A DNA stretch of 64,000 nt from Mycobacterium dioxanotrophicus (lineage in GTDB: Bacteria; Actinomycetota; Actinomycetes; Mycobacteriales; Mycobacteriaceae). Positions 17,524-24,454 of the stretch are shown one piece after another. The translations under genes were made by a program, and so were the position numbers. The stretch covers positions 6,262,001 to 6,326,000 of the forward strand of contig NZ_CP020809.1 in NCBI RefSeq assembly GCF_002157835.1. The letters are read 5' to 3'. How positions within the stretch are numbered: the stretch's first letter is position 1; each line of letters opens with the position of its first letter. Under the pieces are notes generated by a model. The model searched no databases, was not told the origin of the DNA, and saw only the letters and a program-made list of their open reading frames with translations.

Positions 17524-18516
17524 CTAGTCGCGCTGCGAGGGCCCATAGGCCGCATCGACAACAGCCACCTCGAAACCGAGTTTTCGGTAAGTGTTCACCG
17601 CCGCCGAGTTATTTGCCTCGACGTAAAGCATGACCACAGGCTGTGAAGTCCCTGATAGCGCCGCCGCGAGGTGATGCAGCCCGGTCAAGGTCAACAGGGA
17701 TCCCAGCCCGCGGCCCTGCGCCGATGGATCGACGCCCACCACGTACACCTCGCCGAGCCCGGAGCCGTCCGGCAGACCACCGGCGTGGATCTTCGTCCAG
17801 TGGAAACCCAGCAGGCGTGCGGGTGATTCTGGTCCTCCTCGCGTGCGGGACGATTCTGGTCCTCCTCGCGTGCGGAACGATTCTGGTCCTCCTCGCGTGC
17901 GGGCCTCGAACGCCAGAAACAGACCCGTGGGGTCGAACCACGCCTCGTGGCGACGTTCGACGATGTCCTGCTCGGTCCAGCCGCCCTGCTCGGGGTGCCA
18001 TGAGAAGGCCGCATTATTGACGCGGAGCAGCTCGGCGTCGTCCTGCGGCCCCTGATACGTCCTGATCGTCACGCCGGGGACGTCCCGCTGCGGAGGCAGG
18101 TCGGCCAGCGGACGACGCATCTGCAGCAGTTCCCGGACGATGACCAATCCCAGTTGGGCCGCCAGGGCCCGGGCGGGTTCGAGGTTGCCGTGTGCCCAGA
18201 TCCTGGCGCCGGGCCCGCCTGCGGAGAGCCCCGCGCGGGCCAGCTGCGACCCGGTCCCCTGCCGCCTGGCATCGGGGTGCACCACCAGCTCGGCCATCGC
18301 CGGATCGTCACCGCCGGCCGGGGCCAAGTTGAGGTAGCCGATCACCTCGTCGCCGTCGGCAGCGACAAGATGACGGGTCCGGTCACGGCCGAGCTCGCGC
18401 AACACCTGATCACCGACCGGCGCGATCCCGTCGCGCTCCGTCGCCGTCGCGATGAGGGCGCGGATCTGCTGCTGATCGGCGCCGGACAAAGATGTGCGCC
18501 AGTTGATCGACGTCAC
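17524..18516 (-). CDS. mshD: mycothiol synthase MshD (with in-frame tandem-repeat insertion)
   Basis: The 330-aa acetyltransferase performs the last step of mycothiol synthesis, acetylating Cys-GlcN-Ins. It holds two GNAT domains: the N-terminal one has [14 protein letters not shown] near residue 88, and the active C-terminal one has [20 protein letters not shown]. Between them, near residues 206-231, an RTRGGPES unit is repeated three times, encoded by a 27-bp tandem repeat. This is an insertion in a loop of the second domain and makes the protein slightly long. The GTG start overlaps the glnR stop (GTGA). Confidence 0.92.
   Translation of the reverse strand: MTSINWRTSLSGADQQQIRALIATATERDGIAPVGDQVLRELGRDRTRHLVAADGDEVIGYLNLAPAGGDDPAMAELVVHPDARRQGTGSQLARAGLSAGGPGARIWAHGNLEPARALAAQLGLVIVRELLQMRRPLADLPPQRDVPGVTIRTYQGPQDDAELLRVNNAAFSWHPEQGGWTEQDIVERRHEAWFDPTGLFLAFEARTRGGPESFRTRGGPESSRTRGGPESPARLLGFHWTKIHAGGLPDGSGLGEVYVVGVDPSAQGRGLGSLLTLTGLHHLAAALSGTSQPVVMLYVEANNSAAVNTYRKLGFEVAVVDAAYGPSQRD
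17825..17902 (-). repeat. 27-bp tandem repeat inside mshD (three units)
   Basis: Units begin at 17825, 17852 and 17879 with an exact 27-bp period; each starts GATTCTGGTCCTCCTCGCG on the plus strand. As 27 is divisible by three, the frame is kept and each unit adds nine residues. Copy number is likely to vary between strains by slippage. Confidence 0.9.
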
Positions 18517-19292
18517 TGGCTGGGCAGCCGATCGGCCAGCGGGCCCTTGGCGACCGGCGGCGAGTAGTCGTCGTCATCGTCGTCGCTGTCGTCGGCCGTA
18601 TGCCCGACGGCGGGGCCGCGCCCGCGGGACGGGCGGACCGCCTTGTAGCCCACGTTGCGCACGGTTCCGATCAGCGATTCGTACTCCGGCCCCAGCTTGG
18701 CGCGCAGTCGCCGCACATGCACGTCGACGGTGCGGGTGCCGCCGAAGAAGTCGTATCCCCACACCTCCTGCAGCAGCTGGGCGCGGGTGAACACCCGGCC
18801 CGCGTGCTGCGCGAGGTACTTCAGCAGCTCGAACTCCTTGTAGGTGAGGTCGAGCGGCCGGCCGCGCAGCCGCGCGGTGTAGGTGCCCTCGTCGATGACC
18901 AGCTCACCGAGCGAGATCTTGCCGACGTTCTCCTGGCTGGCCGCGCCACCACGGCGCCCCACCAGCAGCCGCAGCCTCGCGTCGATCTCGGCCGGGCCGG
19001 TACCCGGCAACAGGATCTCGTCGAGACCCCACTCGTGGGTCACGGCGACGAGTCCGCCTTCGTTGAGCACCGCGACGACCGGCACCGACGTCCCGGTGGT
19101 GCCCAACAACCGACACAAGCCGCGGGCGGCGGCCAGATCCACCCGCGCATCGACGATCGCCACGTCGGCGTTGCCCGCCTCCAGCAGGGAGGACACCTCG
19201 GTCGGCGCTGTCCGCACGTTATGTGCCAGCAGCGACAGGGAAGGCAGGACAGACTCCGGATGCGAGTCGAGGGTGAGTAGCAGCAGATCCAA
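18513..19292 (-). CDS. glnR: OmpR-type response regulator GlnR (nitrogen regulator)
   Basis: The 259-aa protein has an atypical receiver domain ([23 protein letters not shown]) and a C-terminal winged-helix DNA-binding domain ([55 protein letters not shown]). It ends in an acidic Asp-rich tail. It controls nitrogen-assimilation genes in mycobacteria. The start is uncertain: I prefer TTG 19292, behind GGAGG and aligning with the known ~255-aa GlnR; GTG 19319 and ATG 19394 are possible. It is followed by mshD with a GTGA overlap. Confidence 0.88.
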   Translation of the reverse strand: MDLLLLTLDSHPESVLPSLSLLAHNVRTAPTEVSSLLEAGNADVAIVDARVDLAAARGLCRLLGTTGTSVPVVAVLNEGGLVAVTHEWGLDEILLPGTGPAEIDARLRLLVGRRGGAASQENVGKISLGELVIDEGTYTARLRGRPLDLTYKEFELLKYLAQHAGRVFTRAQLLQEVWGYDFFGGTRTVDVHVRRLRAKLGPEYESLIGTVRNVGYKAVRPSRGRGPAVGHTADDSDDDDDDYSPPVAKGPLADRLPSQ

Positions 19293-19470
19293 CAGGTCCT
19301 CCGGCGCACCGGGAATCACTTTGGAACCGCCCGGACGCCGATGTCGGAGGTGGTTACCCGGATTCATGGCTGACACGTGGCCGTTACCGGCCATTTGTCT
19401 TCTAACGATAACGCCTTACCTGCAGTTCGGCCGCGCCGCGAGAAGCGTCCGCCCGGACGTGGGCAACAAT

Positions 19471-20274
19471 ATGCCGGTGCGGAAACTGGTGATCGGCTTC
19501 GTCGCGACCGTGCTTGCGCTCGTCGTGGCGGCCGTCGGCGTCGACTTCGGCGCCGCCATCTACGCCGAATACCGGCTGGCCCGCACGCTGCGCACGGTCG
19601 CGGCCCTGAACTGGGACCCCACCGCCGCAATCCTCGGATTCCCGTTCATCACCCAGGCTCGACGGCACCAGTACAACGAGGTGGAGCTGCGGGCGATCGG
19701 GGTGGACCACCCCGTGGTCGGCAAGGCATCGCTGGAAGCCACCATGCATCACATCAACCTGACCGAGGCTTCCTGGCTCATCCGGCCGAACGCCCCCATG
19801 CACATCGGCAAGCTGGAGAGCCGCATCATCATCGACTCCACCCATGTGGGGCGGTTCATGGGTATCGACGACCTGCTCGTGGAGGCCCCGTCCCGGGAAA
19901 CCAACGACCCCACCGGCGGCACCACCGAATCGGGCATATCGAGCAATCAGGGCCTGGTGTTCACCGGTACTCCGAGGGCGGCGGGCATCGACAAGCGCGT
20001 CAGCGTCACGGTGGACCTGTCCATCACCGGCGATGACCACAGCACGCTGGTGATGACCGCCACCGGGGTACTCACCGGTGCAGGCACCGCCGACCAGCCG
20101 GTTCCCGAGGACAAGACCGCCGCGGTGCTCGCGGAGTTCAGCAGCACCATCACCGGACAGAAGCTGCCCTTCGGCATCGCCCCGACGAGCGAAGGCGCCC
20201 GCGGCTCCGACATCATCATCGAGGGCATCGCCGAGGGAGTAACCGTCGAGCTCAGCGAGTTCAGACAGACATGA
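19471..20274 (+). CDS. lmeA: LmeA-like DUF2993 envelope protein
   Basis: The 267-aa protein has an N-terminal signal-anchor (KLVIGFVATVLALVVAAVGVDFGAAIYAEY) and an extracytoplasmic DUF2993 domain (ILGFPFITQARRHQYNEVELRAIGV; LPFGIAPTSEGARGSDIIIEGIAEGVTVEL). The ortholog in this position, LmeA, binds phospholipid and supports lipomannan mannan elongation. It is divergent from glnR and its stop overlaps the thiX start (ATGA). ATG 19471 is chosen; GTG 19477 is an alternative. Confidence 0.86.
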   Translation: MPVRKLVIGFVATVLALVVAAVGVDFGAAIYAEYRLARTLRTVAALNWDPTAAILGFPFITQARRHQYNEVELRAIGVDHPVVGKASLEATMHHINLTEASWLIRPNAPMHIGKLESRIIIDSTHVGRFMGIDDLLVEAPSRETNDPTGGTTESGISSNQGLVFTGTPRAAGIDKRVSVTVDLSITGDDHSTLVMTATGVLTGAGTADQPVPEDKTAAVLAEFSSTITGQKLPFGIAPTSEGARGSDIIIEGIAEGVTVELSEFRQT

Positions 20275-20696
20275 GCACTTCCATGATCACCGTGATCGCG
20301 GTGCTGGTCGCCGCGCTGGGCGTGGCGCATGTGATCGGCCGGCTGGTGACCCGGCGCGCCGGGATGCTGCGGGCCGCCGACGACGCCACCGCGCAACTGG
20401 ACACCTCCGACCTCGGGCTGTCCAGCACCGGACCGACCATCCTGCATTTCAGCGCGGAATGGTGCGGACCGTGCGCAGGCGTGCGCCGCGTGGTCGACCA
20501 GGTGTGCGCCGAGCTGCCTGCGGTGGCGCACGTGGAGATCGACATGGACGCGAATCCGGCAGCGGCGCGGCGTCTTTCGGTTTTGTCGCTGCCGACGACG
20601 TTCATCTTCGACGCCGAAGGGCATCAGCGGCACCGCACCAGCGGCGTGCCCAAGGCTGCTGACCTGCGCGCGGCGCTGAAACCGCTGTTGGCCTGA
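20271..20696 (+). CDS. thiX: membrane-anchored thioredoxin-like protein (ThiX)
   Basis: The 141-aa protein has one N-terminal TM helix followed by a thioredoxin fold with the redox motif AEWCGPCAGVRR near residue 65 and the cis-Pro segment SLPTTFIFDAEG. It is probably an oxidoreductase at the membrane; the anchor topology leaves the domain's side uncertain. It overlaps lmeA by four bases and directly precedes the cysteine leader region, fitting a sulfur/thiol neighbourhood. Confidence 0.85.
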   Translation: MSTSMITVIAVLVAALGVAHVIGRLVTRRAGMLRAADDATAQLDTSDLGLSSTGPTILHFSAEWCGPCAGVRRVVDQVCAELPAVAHVEIDMDANPAAARRLSVLSLPTTFIFDAEGHQRHRTSGVPKAADLRAALKPLLA

Positions 20697-20712
20697 CTCG
20701 GCCGTCATTGGG

Positions 20713-20718
20713 TAAGCT
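20713..20718 (+). promoter_or_regulatory. -10 element of the cysteine leader transcript
   Basis: TAAGCT fits TANNNT and ends 7 nt before the GTG at 20726. Transcription is expected to begin on that GTG, making the leader ORF leaderless. Confidence 0.65.
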
Positions 20719-20725
20719 GTCGCTC

Positions 20726-20818
20726 GTGTCCGCCCGCATTGAGCTTGTGCTCACCAAGCGCCGCGCAGTCGATCTGTGCCGCGTCGCGGGTTGCTGCTGT
20801 TGTTGTTGCTGCTGCTGA
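20726..20818 (+). CDS. poly-cysteine leader peptide (cysteine attenuator ORF)
   Basis: The 30-codon ORF starts at GTG 20726 and ends TGA 20816-20818. Its last eight sense codons are all Cys (TGC/TGT), with a further Cys at codon 18. There is no ribosome-binding site; the -10 TAAGCT places transcription start on the GTG. Poly-Cys leaderless ORFs upstream of this sulfurtransferase operon in mycobacteria have been reported as cysteine-responsive attenuators, and the sequence fits that model. Ribosome stalling at low Cys-tRNA would expose the downstream RBS. Confidence 0.88.
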   Translation: MSARIELVLTKRRAVDLCRVAGCCCCCCCC

Positions 20819-20901
20819 GCGCTTCCGCGCGTCTTGACGTGCCCGCTCGGAGACTTGTCCTCCGGACTGCTCACCTTCCAGCCTTCCAACAACAACAGGA
20901 G
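20797..20901 (+). promoter_or_regulatory. Cys-codon / RBS-sequestering RNA pairing of the attenuator
   Basis: CTGTTGTTGTTG at 20797-20808, inside the Cys codon run, is exactly complementary to CAACAACAACAG at 20887-20898. The latter overlaps the GGAG ribosome-binding site (20898-20901) of the next gene. Between them a smaller stem, CGGAG (20848-20852) with CTCCG (20860-20864), can form. When no ribosome sits on the Cys codons the RBS would be hidden; a ribosome paused there would free it. The pairing is seen directly; the switch mechanism is inferred and agrees with published work. Confidence 0.75.
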
Positions 20902-20910
20902 TTTGTTCAC

Positions 20911-21378
20911 ATGTCAGGTCCCCACCTCGAGACAGCCGGTCAGGTCGACGTGCGCGGCCCGCGATTCGCCGCCTGGGTCACCACCGGTGCACTGATCCTC
21001 ATCCTGCTGGTCTCCGGGGTCAGCAATGTCGCGGCGGCCGTGCTGCTCGGTCTGCAGGCGGTGGTGTTCGCCGTCGGCGCCCTCGGTGGTCCTCGCCGCC
21101 ATCCCTACGGCCGGGTGTTCGCCACGCTCGTCGCGCCCCGTCTCGGACCCGTCACCGAACGTGAACCGGTTGCTCCGCTGAAGTTCGCTCAACTGGTCGG
21201 CTTCGCGTTCGCCGTCGTGGGTACCGTCGGTTTCGCGCTCGGCGTCCCCGCGCTGGGCTTGGCCGCCACCGCGTTGGCCTTGGTGGCAGCGTTCCTCAAT
21301 GCCGCCTTCGGCATCTGCCTGGGCTGCCAGATCTACCCGCTGGTGGCTCGTTTCCGTCGCACACCAAGTCCCGCCTGA
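20911..21378 (+). CDS. DUF4395 membrane protein
   Basis: The 155-aa integral membrane protein starts at ATG 20911, nine bases after GGAG. It has about four TM segments (FAAWVTTGALILILLVSG; AAVLLGLQAVVFAVGAL; FAQLVGFAFAVVGTVGFALG; ALALVAAFLNAAFGICLGC) and the conserved CLGC cysteine pair near residue 140. DUF4395 proteins commonly sit beside sulfurtransferase or thioredoxin genes, which supports a role in sulfur or redox traffic across the membrane. It is the first structural gene under the poly-Cys leader. Confidence 0.85.
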   Translation: MSGPHLETAGQVDVRGPRFAAWVTTGALILILLVSGVSNVAAAVLLGLQAVVFAVGALGGPRRHPYGRVFATLVAPRLGPVTEREPVAPLKFAQLVGFAFAVVGTVGFALGVPALGLAATALALVAAFLNAAFGICLGCQIYPLVARFRRTPSPA

Positions 21379-21415
21379 CCCCCCCAAATATCAAGCAACC
21401 GAAAGGATCTCGTCT

Positions 21416-22252
21416 ATGGCACGCTCCGACGTCCTGGTCTCCACCGAATGGGCCGGGAACAATCTCGAAACTCCTGGCGTGGTATTCGTCGAGGTCGACG
21501 AGAACACCAGCGCTTATGACGACGAGGGACACATCCCCGGCGCCGTCAAGCTGGACTGGAAAGACGACCTGCAGGACGCCGTCAAGCGCGACTTCGTCGA
21601 TCAGCAGCAGTTCTCGAAGCTGTTGAGCGACAAGGGCATCAGCAATGACGACACCGTGGTCCTGTACGGCGGCAACAACAACTGGTTCGCGGCATACGCC
21701 TACTGGTACTTCAAGTTGTACGGCCACGCCGACGTCAAGCTGCTCGACGGCGGCCGCAAGCGCTGGCAGCTCGACGCCCGCCCGCTGGTCAAGGACGCGG
21801 TCAGCCGCCCGGCAACGTCGTACTCGGCCAAGCCGCAGGACCACAGCATCCGCGCCTTCCGCGACGACGTGATTGCCGCGATCAACGTCAAGAACCTGGT
21901 CGACGTGCGTTCGCCCGACGAGTTCTCCGGCAAGATCCTGGCCCCCGCGCACCTCCCGCAGGAGCAGAGCCAGCGGCCCGGACACATCCCCGGAGCCATC
22001 AACGTTCCGTGGAGCAAGGCCGCCAACGAGGACGGCACCTTCAAGTCCGACGAGGAACTCGCGGCGCTGTACGCCGCGGCGGGCCTGGACGGCGAGAAGG
22101 AAACCATCGCCTACTGCCGGATCGGTGAGCGCTCGTCGCACACCTGGTTTGTGCTGCAGGAACTGCTGGGACACCAGAACGTCAAGAACTACGACGGCAG
22201 TTGGACGGAATACGGCTCCCTCGTGGGCGCCCCGATCGAGTTGGGAAGTTGA
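21416..22252 (+). CDS. cysA: thiosulfate sulfurtransferase CysA/CysA2 type
   Basis: The 278-aa two-domain rhodanese starts at ATG 21416 behind GAAAGGAT. The first, inactive domain covers about 1-130 and the second carries the catalytic loop YCRIGERSS with the active Cys near residue 235. DVRSPDEF marks the start of the second domain. It transfers sulfane sulfur from thiosulfate to thiol acceptors. It lies in the cysteine-attenuated operon, before sseC with a 1-bp gap. Confidence 0.93.
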   Translation: MARSDVLVSTEWAGNNLETPGVVFVEVDENTSAYDDEGHIPGAVKLDWKDDLQDAVKRDFVDQQQFSKLLSDKGISNDDTVVLYGGNNNWFAAYAYWYFKLYGHADVKLLDGGRKRWQLDARPLVKDAVSRPATSYSAKPQDHSIRAFRDDVIAAINVKNLVDVRSPDEFSGKILAPAHLPQEQSQRPGHIPGAINVPWSKAANEDGTFKSDEELAALYAAAGLDGEKETIAYCRIGERSSHTWFVLQELLGHQNVKNYDGSWTEYGSLVGAPIELGS

Positions 22253-22253
22253 T

Positions 22254-22556
22254 ATGTGCTCTGCACCCAAGCAAGGACAGACGTTGCCGGCCGGCGTCGA
22301 CCTGGAGAAGGAAACCGTGATCACGGGACGCGTGGTCGACGGCTCCGGCCAGGCAGTCGGCGGGGCGTTCGTACGCCTGCTCGACTCCTCCGACGAGTTC
22401 ACCGCCGAGGTGGTGGCGTCGGCGACCGGTGACTTCCGCTTCTTCGCCGCGCCCGGCACCTGGACGCTGCGTGCGCTGTCGCCTGCCGGCAACGGTGACG
22501 CCAGCGTCGCGCCGACGGGTGCGGGCATCCACGAGGTCGACGTCAAGGTCGCCTAG
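22254..22556 (+). CDS. sseC: SseC-like DUF1416 protein
   Basis: The 100-aa protein consists of one beta-sandwich DUF1416 domain (ITGRVVDGSGQAVGGAFVRLLDSSDEFTAEVVASATGDFRFFAAPGTWTLRA) with an N-terminal Cys (MCSAPK). It always follows the sulfurtransferase gene in mycobacteria and starts one base after its stop. Its biochemical role is not settled; a partner in sulfur transfer is the usual suggestion. Confidence 0.88.
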   Translation: MCSAPKQGQTLPAGVDLEKETVITGRVVDGSGQAVGGAFVRLLDSSDEFTAEVVASATGDFRFFAAPGTWTLRALSPAGNGDASVAPTGAGIHEVDVKVA

Positions 22557-22567
22557 TTCTCTTCGCT

Positions 22568-22624
22568 CGAACGTGAGCTTGTGCGCGAGGATTCGCCCGT
22601 ATCTGGCACACAAGTTCACGTTCG
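22568..22624. terminator. long hairpin after sseC
   Basis: CGAACGTGAGCTTGTG (22568-22583) and CACAAGTTCACGTTCG (22609-22624) form a 16-bp stem with a single G-U and a 25-nt loop. It starts 11 bp after the sseC stop, so it is a likely transcription terminator for the sulfur operon. No U-tract follows. Confidence 0.6.
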
Positions 22625-22676
22625 GCGAGTGACCGTCGGCACACCACCCGGAGCCGCCGGACCTTCGCCGAGGAAC

Positions 22677-22682
22677 TAGACT
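22677..22682 (+). promoter_or_regulatory. -10 element, leaderless promoter of the small membrane ORF
   Basis: TAGACT fits TANNNT and ends 7 nt before GTG 22690, the same geometry as the cysteine leader. It suggests a leaderless transcript that starts the operon after the hairpin. Confidence 0.55.
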
Positions 22683-22689
22683 CATCGCC

Positions 22690-22788
22690 GTGGTGCTCTT
22701 CTTCGAGATCATGCTTGTCGCGGCCGTCGTGGTCATCACGTGGTTCGCGTTGTACACCCTTTACCGGCTCGTCACTGACGAGTCGTGA
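22690..22788 (+). CDS. small single-pass membrane protein (32 aa)
   Basis: The ORF reads from GTG 22690 to TGA 22786-22788 and is almost entirely one TM helix ([22 protein letters not shown]) with a short polar C-tail (RLVTDES). Its stop overlaps the GTG of the next gene as GTGA, and a leaderless-type -10 lies 7 nt upstream. Both support real translation. No family is recognised. Confidence 0.65.
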   Translation: MVLFFEIMLVAAVVVITWFALYTLYRLVTDES

Positions 22789-23462
22789 CGTCCGAGCAGG
22801 ACGTTCCAGCCGACGGACCCGAGCCGGTCGTACCGGGCTCCGGTGACCGCGCGGTCGCCGCGGCTGCCGAACGCGCCAAGGCCACCGCGGTACGCAACAT
22901 CCCGGCCTTCCAGGATCTACCGCTTCCCGCCGATACCGCGAATCTGCGCGACGGCGTTGGGCTCAACGACGCCCTGCTGGCATTGCTGCCGCTCGTGGGC
23001 GTGTGGCGCGGCGAGGGCGAGGGCCGCGACGCCGACGGCGACTACCGATTCGGCCAGCAGATCGTGGTGTCGCACGACGGCTCTGACTATCTGAACTGGG
23101 AAGCTAGGTCCTGGCGGCTCAACGAGTCCGGGGACTACGACTCCCCCGCCCTGCGTGAAACCGGCTACTGGCGCTTCGTCGACGATCCGTCGGATCCGTC
23201 CGAGGCCCAGGCCATCGAATTGCTTCTCGCGCATTCCGCCGGCTACGTGGAGTTGTTCTACGGCCAGCCGCTCAACCAGTCGTCGTGGGAGCTGGCCACC
23301 GATGCACTGGCCCGCAGCCGCTCCGGGGTGCTGGTGGGTGGGGCCAAGCGGCTCTACGGCATCATCGAGGGCGGCGATCTGGCATATGTGGAGGAGCGCG
23401 TCGACGCCGACGGCGGCCTCGTCCCGCATCTGTCAGCCCGGCTGAGCCGGTTCGTCGGCTAG
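22785..23462 (+). CDS. nitrobindin / FABP-like haem or lipid-binding protein
   Basis: The 225-aa protein has an Ala-rich N-terminus (~50 residues) followed by a ten-strand beta-barrel of the nitrobindin (THAP4-like) family: [37 protein letters not shown], and a C-terminal SARLSRF strand. The GxWxGxG motif is diagnostic. Mycobacterial members have been described as FABP-like and as haem(III)/nitrite-reactive nitrobindins. It is coupled to the small membrane ORF by a GTGA overlap. Confidence 0.85.
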   Translation: MTSEQDVPADGPEPVVPGSGDRAVAAAAERAKATAVRNIPAFQDLPLPADTANLRDGVGLNDALLALLPLVGVWRGEGEGRDADGDYRFGQQIVVSHDGSDYLNWEARSWRLNESGDYDSPALRETGYWRFVDDPSDPSEAQAIELLLAHSAGYVELFYGQPLNQSSWELATDALARSRSGVLVGGAKRLYGIIEGGDLAYVEERVDADGGLVPHLSARLSRFVG

Positions 23463-23713
23463 TGCACCGCCTCGGATATCCGGTGGCCGCGCTGGCCGCC
23501 GCGGCAACCCTGGCGGCCTGTTCGACCGATAGTGCCCCGCAACCGGCACCGACGTCGACGCCTCCCGAGCACGGTTCGTTCGCGCACTGCCTCACCGAAC
23601 ATGGTGTGCCCGCAGCGCCCGGCCCGGTGGCCGGCCCGCCGCAGGGCGTCGACCCGGGCACCTGGCAGAAGGCCATGACAGCATGTTCGGACCTGGCTCC
23701 CGGGCCGCGCTAA
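23462..23713 (+). CDS. small Pro-rich lipoprotein (paralog 1)
   Basis: The 83-aa protein starts at a GTG that shares a base with the stop of the previous gene (TAGTG). It has a lipobox LAAC and a short mature chain with FAHCLTEHGVPAAPG and GVDPGTWQKAMTACSDLAPGPR. Two Cys outside the lipobox probably bridge. It resembles the next gene's product (QCMEDHGMPAPPG; GVDQDAWNNALQACASLAP), so the two are tandem paralogs. Function is unknown. Confidence 0.72.
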   Translation: MHRLGYPVAALAAAATLAACSTDSAPQPAPTSTPPEHGSFAHCLTEHGVPAAPGPVAGPPQGVDPGTWQKAMTACSDLAPGPR

Positions 23714-23768
23714 CCGGCCGCACAGCGCACACATAGCCATCCGATAACCCGCGCCCAGCACGGCCGCA

Positions 23769-23774
23769 TAGCGT
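23769..23774 (+). promoter_or_regulatory. -10 element, leaderless promoter
   Basis: TAGCGT fits TANNNT and ends 7 nt before ATG 23782. No ribosome-binding site is visible. Confidence 0.5.
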
Positions 23775-23781
23775 CACCGCC

Positions 23782-24213
23782 ATGAGACAGACGATCTTGA
23801 AAACGGTCTTGACCGGCATGGCGGCCACCGCACTCATCGGTGGTGTTGCCGCCTGTTCATCGAGCCAACCATCAAGCGGGCAGACCGGCTCGACGGCCGC
23901 ATCCGCTGCGTCGACTCCGGCCGCAACGTCAGCGGCCCCGGAATCGGCGGCACCCGATGCCTATGGCCAATGCATGGAAGATCACGGCATGCCTGCCCCT
24001 CCGGGCGGGTTCGGCCAGCGGCCGCCGGGGCATCCGGACGGCCCGCCACCCGATGGCATGACGCCTCCCGAGGGAGCGCCGCCGGCCGGACCGCCGCCGG
24101 GCCACCACGGCGACGGCGCGACGCCGCCACCGCCGCCGGGTGTAGATCAGGACGCCTGGAACAACGCGTTGCAGGCGTGCGCCTCGTTGGCACCGGCACC
24201 GCCGCCGCGGTAA
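23782..24213 (+). CDS. Pro-rich lipoprotein (paralog 2)
   Basis: The 143-aa protein has a signal peptide with a VAAC lipobox, a Ser/Thr/Ala linker, then AYGQCMEDHGMPAPPGGF, a Pro/Gly-rich stretch (GGFGQRPPGHPDGPPPDG...) and GVDQDAWNNALQACASLAP. The Cys-containing ends match the preceding 83-aa lipoprotein, while the central Pro-rich region is an expansion absent from it. Function is unknown; anchoring to the outer face of the membrane is expected. Confidence 0.75.
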   Translation: MRQTILKTVLTGMAATALIGGVAACSSSQPSSGQTGSTAASAASTPAATSAAPESAAPDAYGQCMEDHGMPAPPGGFGQRPPGHPDGPPPDGMTPPEGAPPAGPPPGHHGDGATPPPPPGVDQDAWNNALQACASLAPAPPPR

Positions 24214-24239
24214 CGAGAATTCCGCCCCGGATATGGAGC

Positions 24240-24357
24240 GGCCCCCGAGCCTTGGTTCCTGGGTTGGACTGACCGAGGGGCTCGGGGGCCGGGTGGCTGC
24301 GGGGAATTCGCCAGCGCGCGCAGGCAATTCACCCCGCGCTGCTAGCGGGCAGCCACC
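24240..24357. terminator. two successive hairpins between convergent genes
   Basis: The first stem is GGCCCCCGAGCC (24240-24251) with GGCTCGGGGGCC (24279-24290), a perfect 12-bp match. The second is GGTGGCTGC (24292-24300) with GCAGCCACC (24349-24357). They occupy the gap between the lipoprotein gene and the convergent aminotransferase gene and probably terminate both strands. The rest of 24214-24454 shows nothing else. Confidence 0.7.
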
Positions 24358-24454
24358 TCACATGTCCATAAATCAATCAATTTGTCGGACCACCTCCTTC
24401 CCTGTGTACGAGCGACCGTACCCCCGTATGCGCACCGCGACAAGCGATTTACTC

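Noticed and set aside
17825..17902. Insertion element in mshD
   Set aside because: Only three 27-bp units, in frame, with no terminal inverted repeats or target duplication.
20726..20910. T-box or SAM-type riboswitch before the sulfur operon
   Set aside because: No T-box specifier structure or SAM-box motif is seen; the Cys codon run and RBS complementarity explain the region better.
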